Part shown: positions 7,089-13,244 of the stretch, in pieces | Numbering within the stretch: the first letter of the stretch is position 1 | Layout of the letters: every line of letters starts with the position of its first letter | NCBI GenBank assembly: GCA_043788745.1 | Contig: JAYVTO010000173.1 | Span: 1 to 15,111, forward strand | Length of the DNA: 15,111 bases | Direction: 5' to 3' | Source: JBBQWZ01 sp043788745 | GTDB taxonomy: Bacteria; Acidobacteriota; Terriglobia; Bryobacterales; Bryobacteraceae | Made by a program: the position numbers and the translations under genes | The notes under the pieces: model-generated | Databases searched by the model: none | The model's input: the letters and a program-made list of their open reading frames with translations, nothing else | What the model was told of the DNA's origin: nothing

Positions 7089-9022
7089 CGGCCCGCCGAA
7101 CCCTGGCAGCGCTGCTCACAACGGCGACGCTGCTCACCTCGGGCGCCTGGGCGCATGAAGGCGACAAGAAGCCGAAGAAGCCGACAAGCGCGTCGCCGGA
7201 ACTGAAGTCCGCGCGGGCGAAGCTCGACGCCGCGAAGAAGAAGCTCGCCGCGCAAGGCAGATACTCCTGCTGCATCAAGCCGTCCTGTGATGTGTGCGCG
7301 CGTCGCAACGGTTCGTGCAAGTGCGCCGCGAACGTCGCCGCCGGCAAAGGTGCGTGCGGCGAATGCCAGGGCGGCTGGCTCGCCGGCCGCGGCTCGATGA
7401 AGGGCGTCGATCCAAAGTCGGTGAAGGTGCTCGACTCCTCGCATCAGGGCATGGCGCATTCCGCGGCGAAGCCGCCGCAAGAAGCGAGCGTCGAGCCCGA
7501 CGGCTTGCAGCAGGCGCTCGGCGAACTCGACTCCGCCAAGAAGAAGCTCGCTGGCGAACGCCGCTACGCCTGCTGCATCAAAGGCGGCTGCGACGAATGC
7601 GCGTTCGAAGCCGACTGCCCCTGTGGCGGCGATCTCGCGAAAGGCAAGGGCGTCTGCGGAACTTGCGTCGACGGTTGGAACGCCGGCGACGGCCAGTTCC
7701 CAGGCCTCGCGCTTGCGGAAATTCATTTCTCTCCCGAGTCCAGTCACGGTGGCGATGGCAACATGACGATGTCGTCGGGCACCAGCCAACAGCCGGCTGC
7801 AACCTTCGCGGAGCGCGACACCATGCCCTCGCCGATGGCGATGGTGATGGGCCGCACCAGCCAGCGCCTCGGACGCTGGGACTACATGATCTCGGCCAAC
7901 GTATTCGTGGTCGGCACTGCGCAAAGCGGAGCGCGAGGACAGGACGGCGTTTTCTCCGAAAGTTGGGTGATGCCCATGTTCGGTCGCAAACTCGGTCGCG
8001 GCTACCTCACGCTGCGTCCGATGTTCAGCTTTGACCCCGCGACCATCCGCGGCGGCTCTTACCCGGAGCTGTTTCAGAACGGCGAGACCTTTAAAGGCCG
8101 TCCGATTATCGACGGCCAGCATCCGCACGACTTCTTCATGGAACTCGCGGCCAGCTATCGCTTGCCGCTCGGCGAAACGACGTCGTTGCTCTTCTACGGC
8201 GGCCCGCGCGGCGATCCCGCAATCGGACCTCCGGCATTTCCGCATCGTATTTCGGCCTCCGAGAATCCCATCGCGCCGCTCGGCCATCACGAGCAGGACT
8301 CCAGCCACATCGCGGCAAACGTCGTGACCTTCGGAATCACCCATCGCTGGATTACCGTCGAGGCCTCCGGCTTCCACGGCCGCGAGCCCGACAGCGCCCG
8401 CTGGAATATCGACCGTGGCGCAATCGATTCCTACTCGTCCCGCATCACCGTGAATCCGACGTCGCGGTGGAGCTTCCAATTTTCCGGCGGTAATCTCTAC
8501 GGGCGCGAAGAAGAGCATCCCTTCGGCACAACCGTTCGCCTCACTGCGTCGGCGATGCACCTTCTACCCACCAAGACCGGGCATCTCGCAACGAGTTTCG
8601 TCTGGGGCCGAAACATGGAGTTCGCCCCGCCGGAGGCGATGGGCAACACCAAGGGCCGCCTCGCGCCGGTCGCTGCGCACGAAGATCGAACCACCTTCGA
8701 CTCCTTCCTGATCGAATCCACGTGGAAGAGGCGCCGCAACTGGTTCTGGGCCCGCGTCGAGTCGGTCGACAAGCCGAGGCAACTCCTCACCCTCGATTCG
8801 AGCGACGAACCCCTCGGCAATGTCCGCGCCTACACCATCGGCTACGAACGGGAACTGCCGGCGCGCTGGTTCCAAAGCGCACGCTGGATCACCGCCGGAG
8901 TCGGTTCGCAAGTGACGTTCTATCAGCCGCCACCCGAGCTCCGCGCCGCCTATGGCAGTTCACCCGTGGGGGCGCAATTGTTCCTCCGGTTGCGCTTGGT
9001 GAATCAGCCGCTGCGGCGATAG
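7085..9022 (+). CDS. Outer-membrane-barrel-like protein with duplicated eight-cysteine N-terminal module
   Basis: A 645-residue protein with a signal peptide (residues 1-23, ending AWA before HEGDKK). Residues 38-103 and 139-204 are two copies of a Lys-rich helix followed by eight cysteines. Copy 1 has C62, C63, C68, C71, C78, C80, C91, C94; copy 2 has C163, C164, C169, C172, C178, C180, C191, C194. Both share RYxCCIK, GKGxCGxC and GWxAGxG. A His/Met-containing linker (HGGDGNMTMS) leads to about 400 residues of alternating aromatic and polar strands with many Arg/Tyr/Trp, and a conserved-looking DGQHPHDFFMELAASYRLPL (343-362). The end LFLRLRLVNQPLRR also suits an outer-membrane beta-barrel. 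The Cys modules would lie in the periplasm and could bind several thiophilic ions or a cofactor. I know barrel proteins of this general type near copper-resistance genes, but cannot name this fusion. The gene is co-translated with the YtkA-like gene. Confidence 0.8.
   Translation: MTARRTLAALLTTATLLTSGAWAHEGDKKPKKPTSASPELKSARAKLDAAKKKLAAQGRYSCCIKPSCDVCARRNGSCKCAANVAAGKGACGECQGGWLAGRGSMKGVDPKSVKVLDSSHQGMAHSAAKPPQEASVEPDGLQQALGELDSAKKKLAGERRYACCIKGGCDECAFEADCPCGGDLAKGKGVCGTCVDGWNAGDGQFPGLALAEIHFSPESSHGGDGNMTMSSGTSQQPAATFAERDTMPSPMAMVMGRTSQRLGRWDYMISANVFVVGTAQSGARGQDGVFSESWVMPMFGRKLGRGYLTLRPMFSFDPATIRGGSYPELFQNGETFKGRPIIDGQHPHDFFMELAASYRLPLGETTSLLFYGGPRGDPAIGPPAFPHRISASENPIAPLGHHEQDSSHIAANVVTFGITHRWITVEASGFHGREPDSARWNIDRGAIDSYSSRITVNPTSRWSFQFSGGNLYGREEEHPFGTTVRLTASAMHLLPTKTGHLATSFVWGRNMEFAPPEAMGNTKGRLAPVAAHEDRTTFDSFLIESTWKRRRNWFWARVESVDKPRQLLTLDSSDEPLGNVRAYTIGYERELPARWFQSARWITAGVGSQVTFYQPPPELRAAYGSSPVGAQLFLRLRLVNQPLRR
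7223..7693 (+). repeat. Intragenic duplication of the eight-cysteine module
   Basis: Codons 47-102 (7223-7390) and 148-203 (7526-7693) of the barrel protein encode two copies of one module. The spacing is CC-x4-C-x2-C-x5/6-C-x-C-x10-C-x2-C, then GW-x-AG-x-G. The only length difference is one residue between the fourth and fifth cysteine. The leading helices, LDAAKKKLA and LDSAKKKLA, match as well. The copies have diverged at many other positions, so the duplication is old and kept by selection, not a recent slip. Confidence 0.85.
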
Positions 9023-9421
9023 CGCTTAGCCATGGCTTGGCGTCATAACCACAAGAAACCAGCGGAGGCTCTCGAACCCCAGCATGCCATCCGCATAAAA
9101 TCCGCGCCGCGCACGAAGCCCGACGAAGTCGGGCGTAGTAAGCGGACCCGTCCAACGGCAAAACTCGCAACACTAAAAATCAACAACGCACGGGATGGTT
9201 TCTCGACAAGAGCCCCGTCGGGAGCGGACTTCACCGCGGCCATTTGTAGCGGAGCAGCCGCCGTGATCCTCCGGTCGCGGCGGGCACTCCCCACGTAACG
9301 AAACGAGCCGCTATCCTGAATTCACCGCGCGCGACGGAGCACTCCGCGTTCTTGCCGCCGCCCGGGGATGCGCTGACCGAATCGCGTCCCCGCCATGAAC
9401 CGGCTGGCCTCACCCCGACCA
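9023..9421. other. Intergenic region between convergent genes, no gene seen
   Basis: No convincing gene lies in these 399 bp; the open frames here are short or continue from antisense frames of the SDR gene. It contains a perfect palindrome AGCCATGGCT (9028-9037) just after the barrel gene stop. It also has a perfect hairpin GCCCGAC-GAA-GTCGGGC (9118-9134) with no T-tract. This hairpin could act on both convergent transcripts, but its lack of a U-tail makes an intrinsic terminator doubtful. Confidence 0.5.
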
Positions 9422-10936
9422 TCAGTCGCGGGGAACCGCGCTTTGAGCGCCCGGCACCACAGCGTCCGGTTTCCCCAGTTCCGCGCCCGCGATATCGAGC
9501 GCTTCCCGCTGGATTCCCAACAGCATTCCGCGAAAGACGATGTGATGCAGCGGGACTACTGCATACCAGTACAGCAAGCCAAGCAACCCCAGCGGTTTGA
9601 ACAGCGCCGTTTGCCGCAAAATCGACGATCCATTCCCGCTGGGCTCGACCTGAAATTCGAGCAGCGCTTCTCCCGGCAGGCGCATCTCCGCCCGCAGAGA
9701 CAACCGGCGATCTCGCTCGATCCCCACCACCCGCCAGAAATCCAACGCCTCGCCGTAGCCGACCATTTCCGGATCCCGCCGTCCGCGGCGCAACCCGGGG
9801 CCGCCGGCGAGTACGTCGATCCAACCACGGATCCTCCACAGCCAGTCCGCCACGTACCAGCCATGGCCGCCGCCCACGCGGCACACGGCCCGAAATACGG
9901 CGGCGCCCGGGGCGTCGACCGTGATCGAGCGCTCATCCCGAAACACCTTCCCGCCAGCCCAATCCGGATCGCCCGGAATCGGCCCCGCCATCGACCAGTT
10001 GGTCTCCACCCGATGTTCCGCCATGCGGCTGAGTGCCGCTCTGATCGCTTCGCGCACGCTCAGCAACTCTTGCGGAATCAAATTCTTTATGTTGTTCTCC
10101 CGGCAGACAACAGGGTTTTTTAGGCCTTCCGCCAGCGGTTTGCCAATCGAATGGCTGAGAGGCGTCACGAGATGGATCCAGTAGGAACTCAACCGTGGCG
10201 TGAGGATCGGCACCGGAATCACCCAACGCGGCCGCACCCCTAACTCCTCCTGCATGATCCGCATGATGTCGAGATAGCACAGGACTTCCGAGCCGCCGAT
10301 GTCGAATACGCCACCCGTCGTCCCTGGCGCCGTCAGCGTTCCGACCAGATAGCCGATCACGTTCCTCACCGCAATCGGCTGGCAGAGGGTGCTCACCCAT
10401 TTTGGTGTGATCATCACCGGCAGGCGCTCTACCAGATAGCGGAGGATTTCGAAGGAGGCGGAGCCGGAACCGATAATCATCGCCGCGCGCAACACCGTCA
10501 CGGGCACGCCGCCCGAGAAAAGCGCTTGCTCCACCTGCCGCCGCGATGCAAGATGCTGGCTGAGATTCGGACCCGTCTCACCCAGCCCGCCCAGGTAGAT
10601 AATCCGCTTCACGCCAGCTACCCGCGCCGCCTTCCCGAAGATCTCGGCGAGCTTGTTATCTTCGCTCACGTACTTCGAGCCCGCCGAGGTCATCGAGTGG
10701 ACCAGGTAAAATGCCGCCTCGCATCCCTTCAGGTCCTTGGCCAGCGAGGCCTCGCTGGAGAGGTCCGAGTGCACGACTTCGACACCTTCGTGCGCAGCCC
10801 ACTCCCGGTCTGCGATTTTTCCGGGTGTCCGCACCAGACAACGCACCCGATAACCTGCTTCCATCAGACTTGGCGCAAGTCGTCCCCCGATGTAACCCGT
10901 CGCTCCCGCGATCGCGATCCGTGCGTCCTCGATCAC
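9422..10936 (-). CDS. SDR-type NAD(P)-binding protein with C-terminal DUF2867 (YbjT-like)
   Basis: A 504-residue two-domain protein. The N-terminal half is an atypical, extended SDR/NmrA-like Rossmann domain: RIAIAGATGYIGGRL with G11-x2-G14-x2-G17, then YRVRCLVRTP, AAFYLVHSM and RIIYLGGLGE. The second half (about 320-490) resembles DUF2867: GWYVADWLWRIRGWIDVL, DPEMVGYGEALDFWRV, RAEMRLPGEALLEFQV, then the hydrophobic LGLLGLLYWYAVVPLHHIVF. This pairing is seen in the YbjT group, whose substrate is not established. No standard Y-x3-K active-site pair is clear in the expected place, so it may bind nucleotide without classic SDR catalysis. The start is GTG 10936, whose GTGA overlaps the TGA of the small gene upstream, giving translational coupling. 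The C-terminal hydrophobic stretch may touch the membrane. Confidence 0.85.
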   Translation of the reverse strand: MIEDARIAIAGATGYIGGRLAPSLMEAGYRVRCLVRTPGKIADREWAAHEGVEVVHSDLSSEASLAKDLKGCEAAFYLVHSMTSAGSKYVSEDNKLAEIFGKAARVAGVKRIIYLGGLGETGPNLSQHLASRRQVEQALFSGGVPVTVLRAAMIIGSGSASFEILRYLVERLPVMITPKWVSTLCQPIAVRNVIGYLVGTLTAPGTTGGVFDIGGSEVLCYLDIMRIMQEELGVRPRWVIPVPILTPRLSSYWIHLVTPLSHSIGKPLAEGLKNPVVCRENNIKNLIPQELLSVREAIRAALSRMAEHRVETNWSMAGPIPGDPDWAGGKVFRDERSITVDAPGAAVFRAVCRVGGGHGWYVADWLWRIRGWIDVLAGGPGLRRGRRDPEMVGYGEALDFWRVVGIERDRRLSLRAEMRLPGEALLEFQVEPSGNGSSILRQTALFKPLGLLGLLYWYAVVPLHHIVFRGMLLGIQREALDIAGAELGKPDAVVPGAQSAVPRD

Positions 10937-11160
10937 GTCGCGGCCTTAAACTGCATGCCTATTCCGCGGAAGACGATCCGTACGACCCACCCCTTCGGCA
11001 TCTGCTTCCGAAGCGGCCACAGGAGGCGTCCGAAGTGGATCAGGCCCCTGAGGGTCCGAAAGCGAGCAACGAATCGCTGCCCGGACCCCTTGAGGTCGAG
11101 TTGGTGTCCTGCGTGCTCAATCCGCAGGTCTACATCAAGCTTTAACGGCGTTTGCGTCAT
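10933..11160 (-). CDS. Small basic protein of unknown function (75 aa)
   Basis: I do not recognise this protein. It starts at ATG 11160 and stops at TGA 10933-10935, overlapping the GTG start of the SDR/DUF2867 gene as GTGA. The sequence begins MTQTPLKLDVDLRIEHAG and is rich in Arg/Lys. One amphipathic or hydrophobic patch (RTLRGLIHFGRLLWPL) is followed by PKGWVVRIVFRGIGMQF. The short beta-like stretches suggest a small folded protein, not a membrane helix. It overlaps the upstream small gene by 26 bp in another frame, and the chain of overlaps on one strand is the main support for it being real. Residue content is compatible with binding a nucleic acid or acidic partner, but that is not evidence of function. 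Confidence 0.6.
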   Translation of the reverse strand: MTQTPLKLDVDLRIEHAGHQLDLKGSGQRFVARFRTLRGLIHFGRLLWPLRKQMPKGWVVRIVFRGIGMQFKAAT

Positions 11161-11353
11161 CCTTGGTCCGAATCTTAACTGTACCGCTCACCCGCCACGT
11201 AGCGTGTTGCGCGTCGGCAGCAGCGGAACTCGGTATTGCGACTTCGAGACCTTGGAACTCATAGGTGATTTCCGCGCCGCGGCCAGTTAGTTTGTCATAG
11301 AGGCCGATTGCGAGATCGGGCCATGATGGAGGGGTGTTGTTTGGTTGACTCAT
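11135..11353 (-). CDS. Small conserved-looking protein of unknown function (72 aa)
   Basis: I do not recognise a family. The ATG at 11353 (MSQPNNTPPSWPDLAIGLYD) is preferred over an in-frame TTG at 11386, since it is a standard start and has weak purine-rich sequence (ACGAG) just upstream. The product is an acidic-to-neutral soluble protein with a short helix (WPDLAIGLYDKLTGRG). It then has strand-like stretches, AEITYEFQGLEVAIPS and ATWRVSGTVKIRTKD, ending NAVKA. No signal peptide, membrane segment or cysteine is visible. It is the first gene of the minus-strand trio and its 3' end overlaps the next small gene by 26 bp. It is divergent from the beta-propeller gene, so the 115 bp between 11353 and 11469 should hold both promoters. 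Confidence 0.6.
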   Translation of the reverse strand: MSQPNNTPPSWPDLAIGLYDKLTGRGAEITYEFQGLEVAIPSSAAADAQHATWRVSGTVKIRTKDDANAVKA

Positions 11354-11468
11354 GCTCGTTAGATGCTGTGGCCAAGAACCCCACAAACAATTAATCCAGA
11401 CCGAACGCCGACGCCAAGTTCGTGTTTTGCGGTACGGAATCGTGTTACTGTTCGTCCAAGGTTACTGA

Positions 11469-12881
11469 ATGAAACAGCGCATTGGAATGGTATGGTTGGC
11501 TTGCGGACTGACGGCGTTCGCGGCGGATTGGGCGAGTTTCCGCGGCCCGAACGGCAGTGGCGTGGCGGAGACCAAACTGCCCTCTGAGATCGCTCCCGAC
11601 AAGAACGTCCTCTGGAAGATCGACTTCCCGCCTGGCCATTCGTCGCCTTCGATTTCCGGCAATCGCATCTTCTTAACCGCCTACGAAGGCGACAAGCTCT
11701 TGACCATCGCGCTCGATCGCACCACCGGCAAAGAGATTTGGCGCGTCGAGGCTCCGCGGCCGCGCAAAGAGGTTTACGACAAGCGCAACTCGCCCGCCTC
11801 GCCCACTCCCGCCGCCGACGGCAAGAGCGTCTTCGTCTTCTTCGGCGACTACGGCATGCTCGGCTACGACCACGCGACCGGCAAAGAGATTTGGCGCACT
11901 CCGCTCGGGCCCTTCAATAACGTGTATGGCATGGGCTCCTCGCCCGTCTTGGTCGACGACAAAGTGATCCTCGTCTGCGACCACTCCGACGGATCGTTCG
12001 CTATCGCCTTCAGCAAAACCACCGGCAAGGTCATCTGGAAGCGGCCCCGCGCCGAGGCCCTCACCGGCCACTCGACGCCCGTCGTCTATCGCCCGAAGAC
12101 CGGCAATCCGCTCATCATCGCGCCCGGCTCCTTCCGCATGGACGCCTACGACGCCACCAACGGCGAAAGCATTTTCTGGGTCTACGGGCTTGCCTCCGAG
12201 ATGAAGTCCATCCCGGTGCTCGACGGCGACAAGCTCTACATCAACGGCTTTAATACACCCGAAAACGACCCCGGCAAGCAAATCCCCGTCGCCCCCTTCG
12301 AGGATGTCCTGAAGCAATTCGACAAAAACGGCGACGGCAAGATCTCCATCGACGAATCGCCCGACAAGCGCACCAAAGACTATTTCCCCTACACCGATCT
12401 CAATCGCGACGGATTTCTCGACAAGGAAGAATGGGACAAGTTCCGCGCCGTCATGGCCGCTGAGAACGGCCTGCTCGCCTACAAAATGGGCGGAAAAGGC
12501 GATGTCTCCCAATCGCAGTTGCTGTGGAAATACCACAAAGCGATTCCCCAACTGCCGTCCACCGTCCTCTATAAGGGCGTCCTGTACATGATCAGCGACG
12601 CCGGCGTGCTCTCGACCTTCGATCCCGCAACCGGCACCGTGCACAAGCAAGCCCGCCTGCGCGGCGTGTCGGACCGCTACTACGCCTCGCCCGTCGCCTC
12701 CGACGGCAAGGTCTTCATCGCCAGCCTCTCCGGCACCGTCAGCGTCCTCAAAGCCGGCCCCGATCAGGAACTGCTGTCCGCCGGCAAATTCGAAGACGAA
12801 ATCTACGCCACGCCCGCCATCGCCGACGGCCGAATCTACCTGCGAACCCGCACCGCGCTCTACTGCTTTGGGTCGAAATAA
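11469..12881 (+). CDS. Exported PQQ-like beta-propeller protein with inserted EF-hand pair
   Basis: A 470-residue protein with a short signal peptide (MKQRIGMVWLACGLTAFA). WASFRGPNGSGVAE (21-34) follows, the usual opening of PQQ-like propeller proteins of this type. Propeller blades show the repeated 'D-x-x-T-G-K-x-x-W' pattern: DRTTGKEIWR, DHATGKEIWR, SKTTGKVIWKR and later DPATGTVHK. Between blades, two canonical EF-hand loops occur: D285-x-N-x-D-G-K-I-S-I-D-E296 and D310-x-N-x-D-G-F-L-D-K-E-E321. The residues for binding PQQ and metal in quinoprotein dehydrogenases are not recognisable, so a scaffold or binding role is more likely than dehydrogenase activity. Calcium binding by the loops is expected from their complete ligand pattern. 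The ATG at 11469 has AAGG at 11458-11461 with 7-nt spacing. The gene stands alone between a divergent operon and a convergent methyltransferase-like gene. Confidence 0.88.
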   Translation: MKQRIGMVWLACGLTAFAADWASFRGPNGSGVAETKLPSEIAPDKNVLWKIDFPPGHSSPSISGNRIFLTAYEGDKLLTIALDRTTGKEIWRVEAPRPRKEVYDKRNSPASPTPAADGKSVFVFFGDYGMLGYDHATGKEIWRTPLGPFNNVYGMGSSPVLVDDKVILVCDHSDGSFAIAFSKTTGKVIWKRPRAEALTGHSTPVVYRPKTGNPLIIAPGSFRMDAYDATNGESIFWVYGLASEMKSIPVLDGDKLYINGFNTPENDPGKQIPVAPFEDVLKQFDKNGDGKISIDESPDKRTKDYFPYTDLNRDGFLDKEEWDKFRAVMAAENGLLAYKMGGKGDVSQSQLLWKYHKAIPQLPSTVLYKGVLYMISDAGVLSTFDPATGTVHKQARLRGVSDRYYASPVASDGKVFIASLSGTVSVLKAGPDQELLSAGKFEDEIYATPAIADGRIYLRTRTALYCFGSK

Positions 12882-12899
12882 CGTAATCCAAAAATTACG
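12882..12899. repeat. Small AT-rich hairpin after the propeller gene
   Basis: CGTAAT (12882-12887) and ATTACG (12894-12899) form a perfect 6-bp stem with a CCAAAA loop immediately after the stop codon. There is no T-run after it, so it is a weak terminator candidate at best. Confidence 0.35.
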
Positions 12900-12944
12900 A
12901 ATTCCGAATCGCGAAGTAAAGCGCAAAAGCAACCACAAATCCCG

Positions 12945-13120
12945 AAGAACCGCGAGCGTAAGCGAGCGGCCCCCACCCCGACAAAGAACCGCGAACGTAA
13001 GCGAGCGGCCCCCACCCCGACAAAGAACCGCGAACGTAAGTGAGCGGGCCCGACAGCAACCCCGCCCCTCTGGCTGAGGGCACCCGCCGGGGGCCGCTCA
13101 CTAACGTTCGCGGTTCTTCG
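12945..13120. repeat. REP-like array: 39-bp tandem repeats plus one inverted copy
   Basis: Three tandem units start with AAGAACCGCG at 12945, 12984 and 13023, with a period of exactly 39 bp. The core is GAACCGCGAACGTAAGTGAG followed by CGGCCC and a spacer CCCACCCCGACA; the third unit lacks the spacer. A fourth copy lies inverted at 13094-13118 and matches the third unit (13023-13047) at 24 of 25 positions, so the two can form a long stem around a loop of about 46 nt. Inside that loop CCCTC-TGGCT-GAGGG (13066-13080) forms its own small hairpin. The pattern resembles REP/BIME elements mobilised by RAYT transposases. As 39 is a multiple of three, both strands stay open and yield false ORFs with RTANVSERPP-like or AYVRGS-like peptides. 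Confidence 0.8.
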
Positions 13121-13244
13121 AGTAGCGGGATGGCGATTTTTTCCGGGGCCTGTGGCGGACGGGGTTATACCGGGCCGCTCAGAACAGCCGGGTGCCCTGA
13201 GCGTGGAGGGTGGGGATCCATCGCAGCTCCGGGTTATCAGCCAC
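13121..13244. other. Remainder of REP-containing intergenic region with a second hairpin
   Basis: No gene is visible. CGCTCAG (13176-13182) and CTGAGCG (13197-13203) form a perfect 7-bp stem with a 14-nt loop. This may be part of a second repeat type or a bidirectional hairpin between the convergent propeller and methyltransferase-like genes. The sequence TTTTTTCC at 13137-13144 follows the array on the plus strand but is not tied directly to a stem. Confidence 0.4.

Noticed and set aside
7010..8560. Minus-strand ORF of 516 codons, longer than many real genes here
   Set aside because: It lies antisense to the end of the YtkA-like gene and the Cys-module barrel gene, both with signal peptides and clear motifs. 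The translated product is Ala/Arg-rich without a fold signature.
9118..9134. GCCCGAC-GAA-GTCGGGC as an intrinsic terminator
   Set aside because: The stem is perfect but there is no T-run on either strand, so it is listed only as a hairpin within the intergenic region.
9231..9884. Minus-strand ORF of 217 codons reaching into the 9023-9421 gap
   Set aside because: It overlaps the SDR/DUF2867 gene on the same strand in another frame, is Arg/Gly-rich, and shows no motif or start signal.
11673..12938. Minus-strand ORF of 421 codons
   Set aside because: Antisense to the PQQ-like propeller gene. Its Val/Gly/Asp-rich sequence mirrors the sense codons and shows no domain.
12945..13120. Possible CRISPR array
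   Set aside because: The units are directly adjacent with nearly identical spacers and one inverted copy. CRISPR arrays need unique spacers and one orientation, and no cas gene is present.
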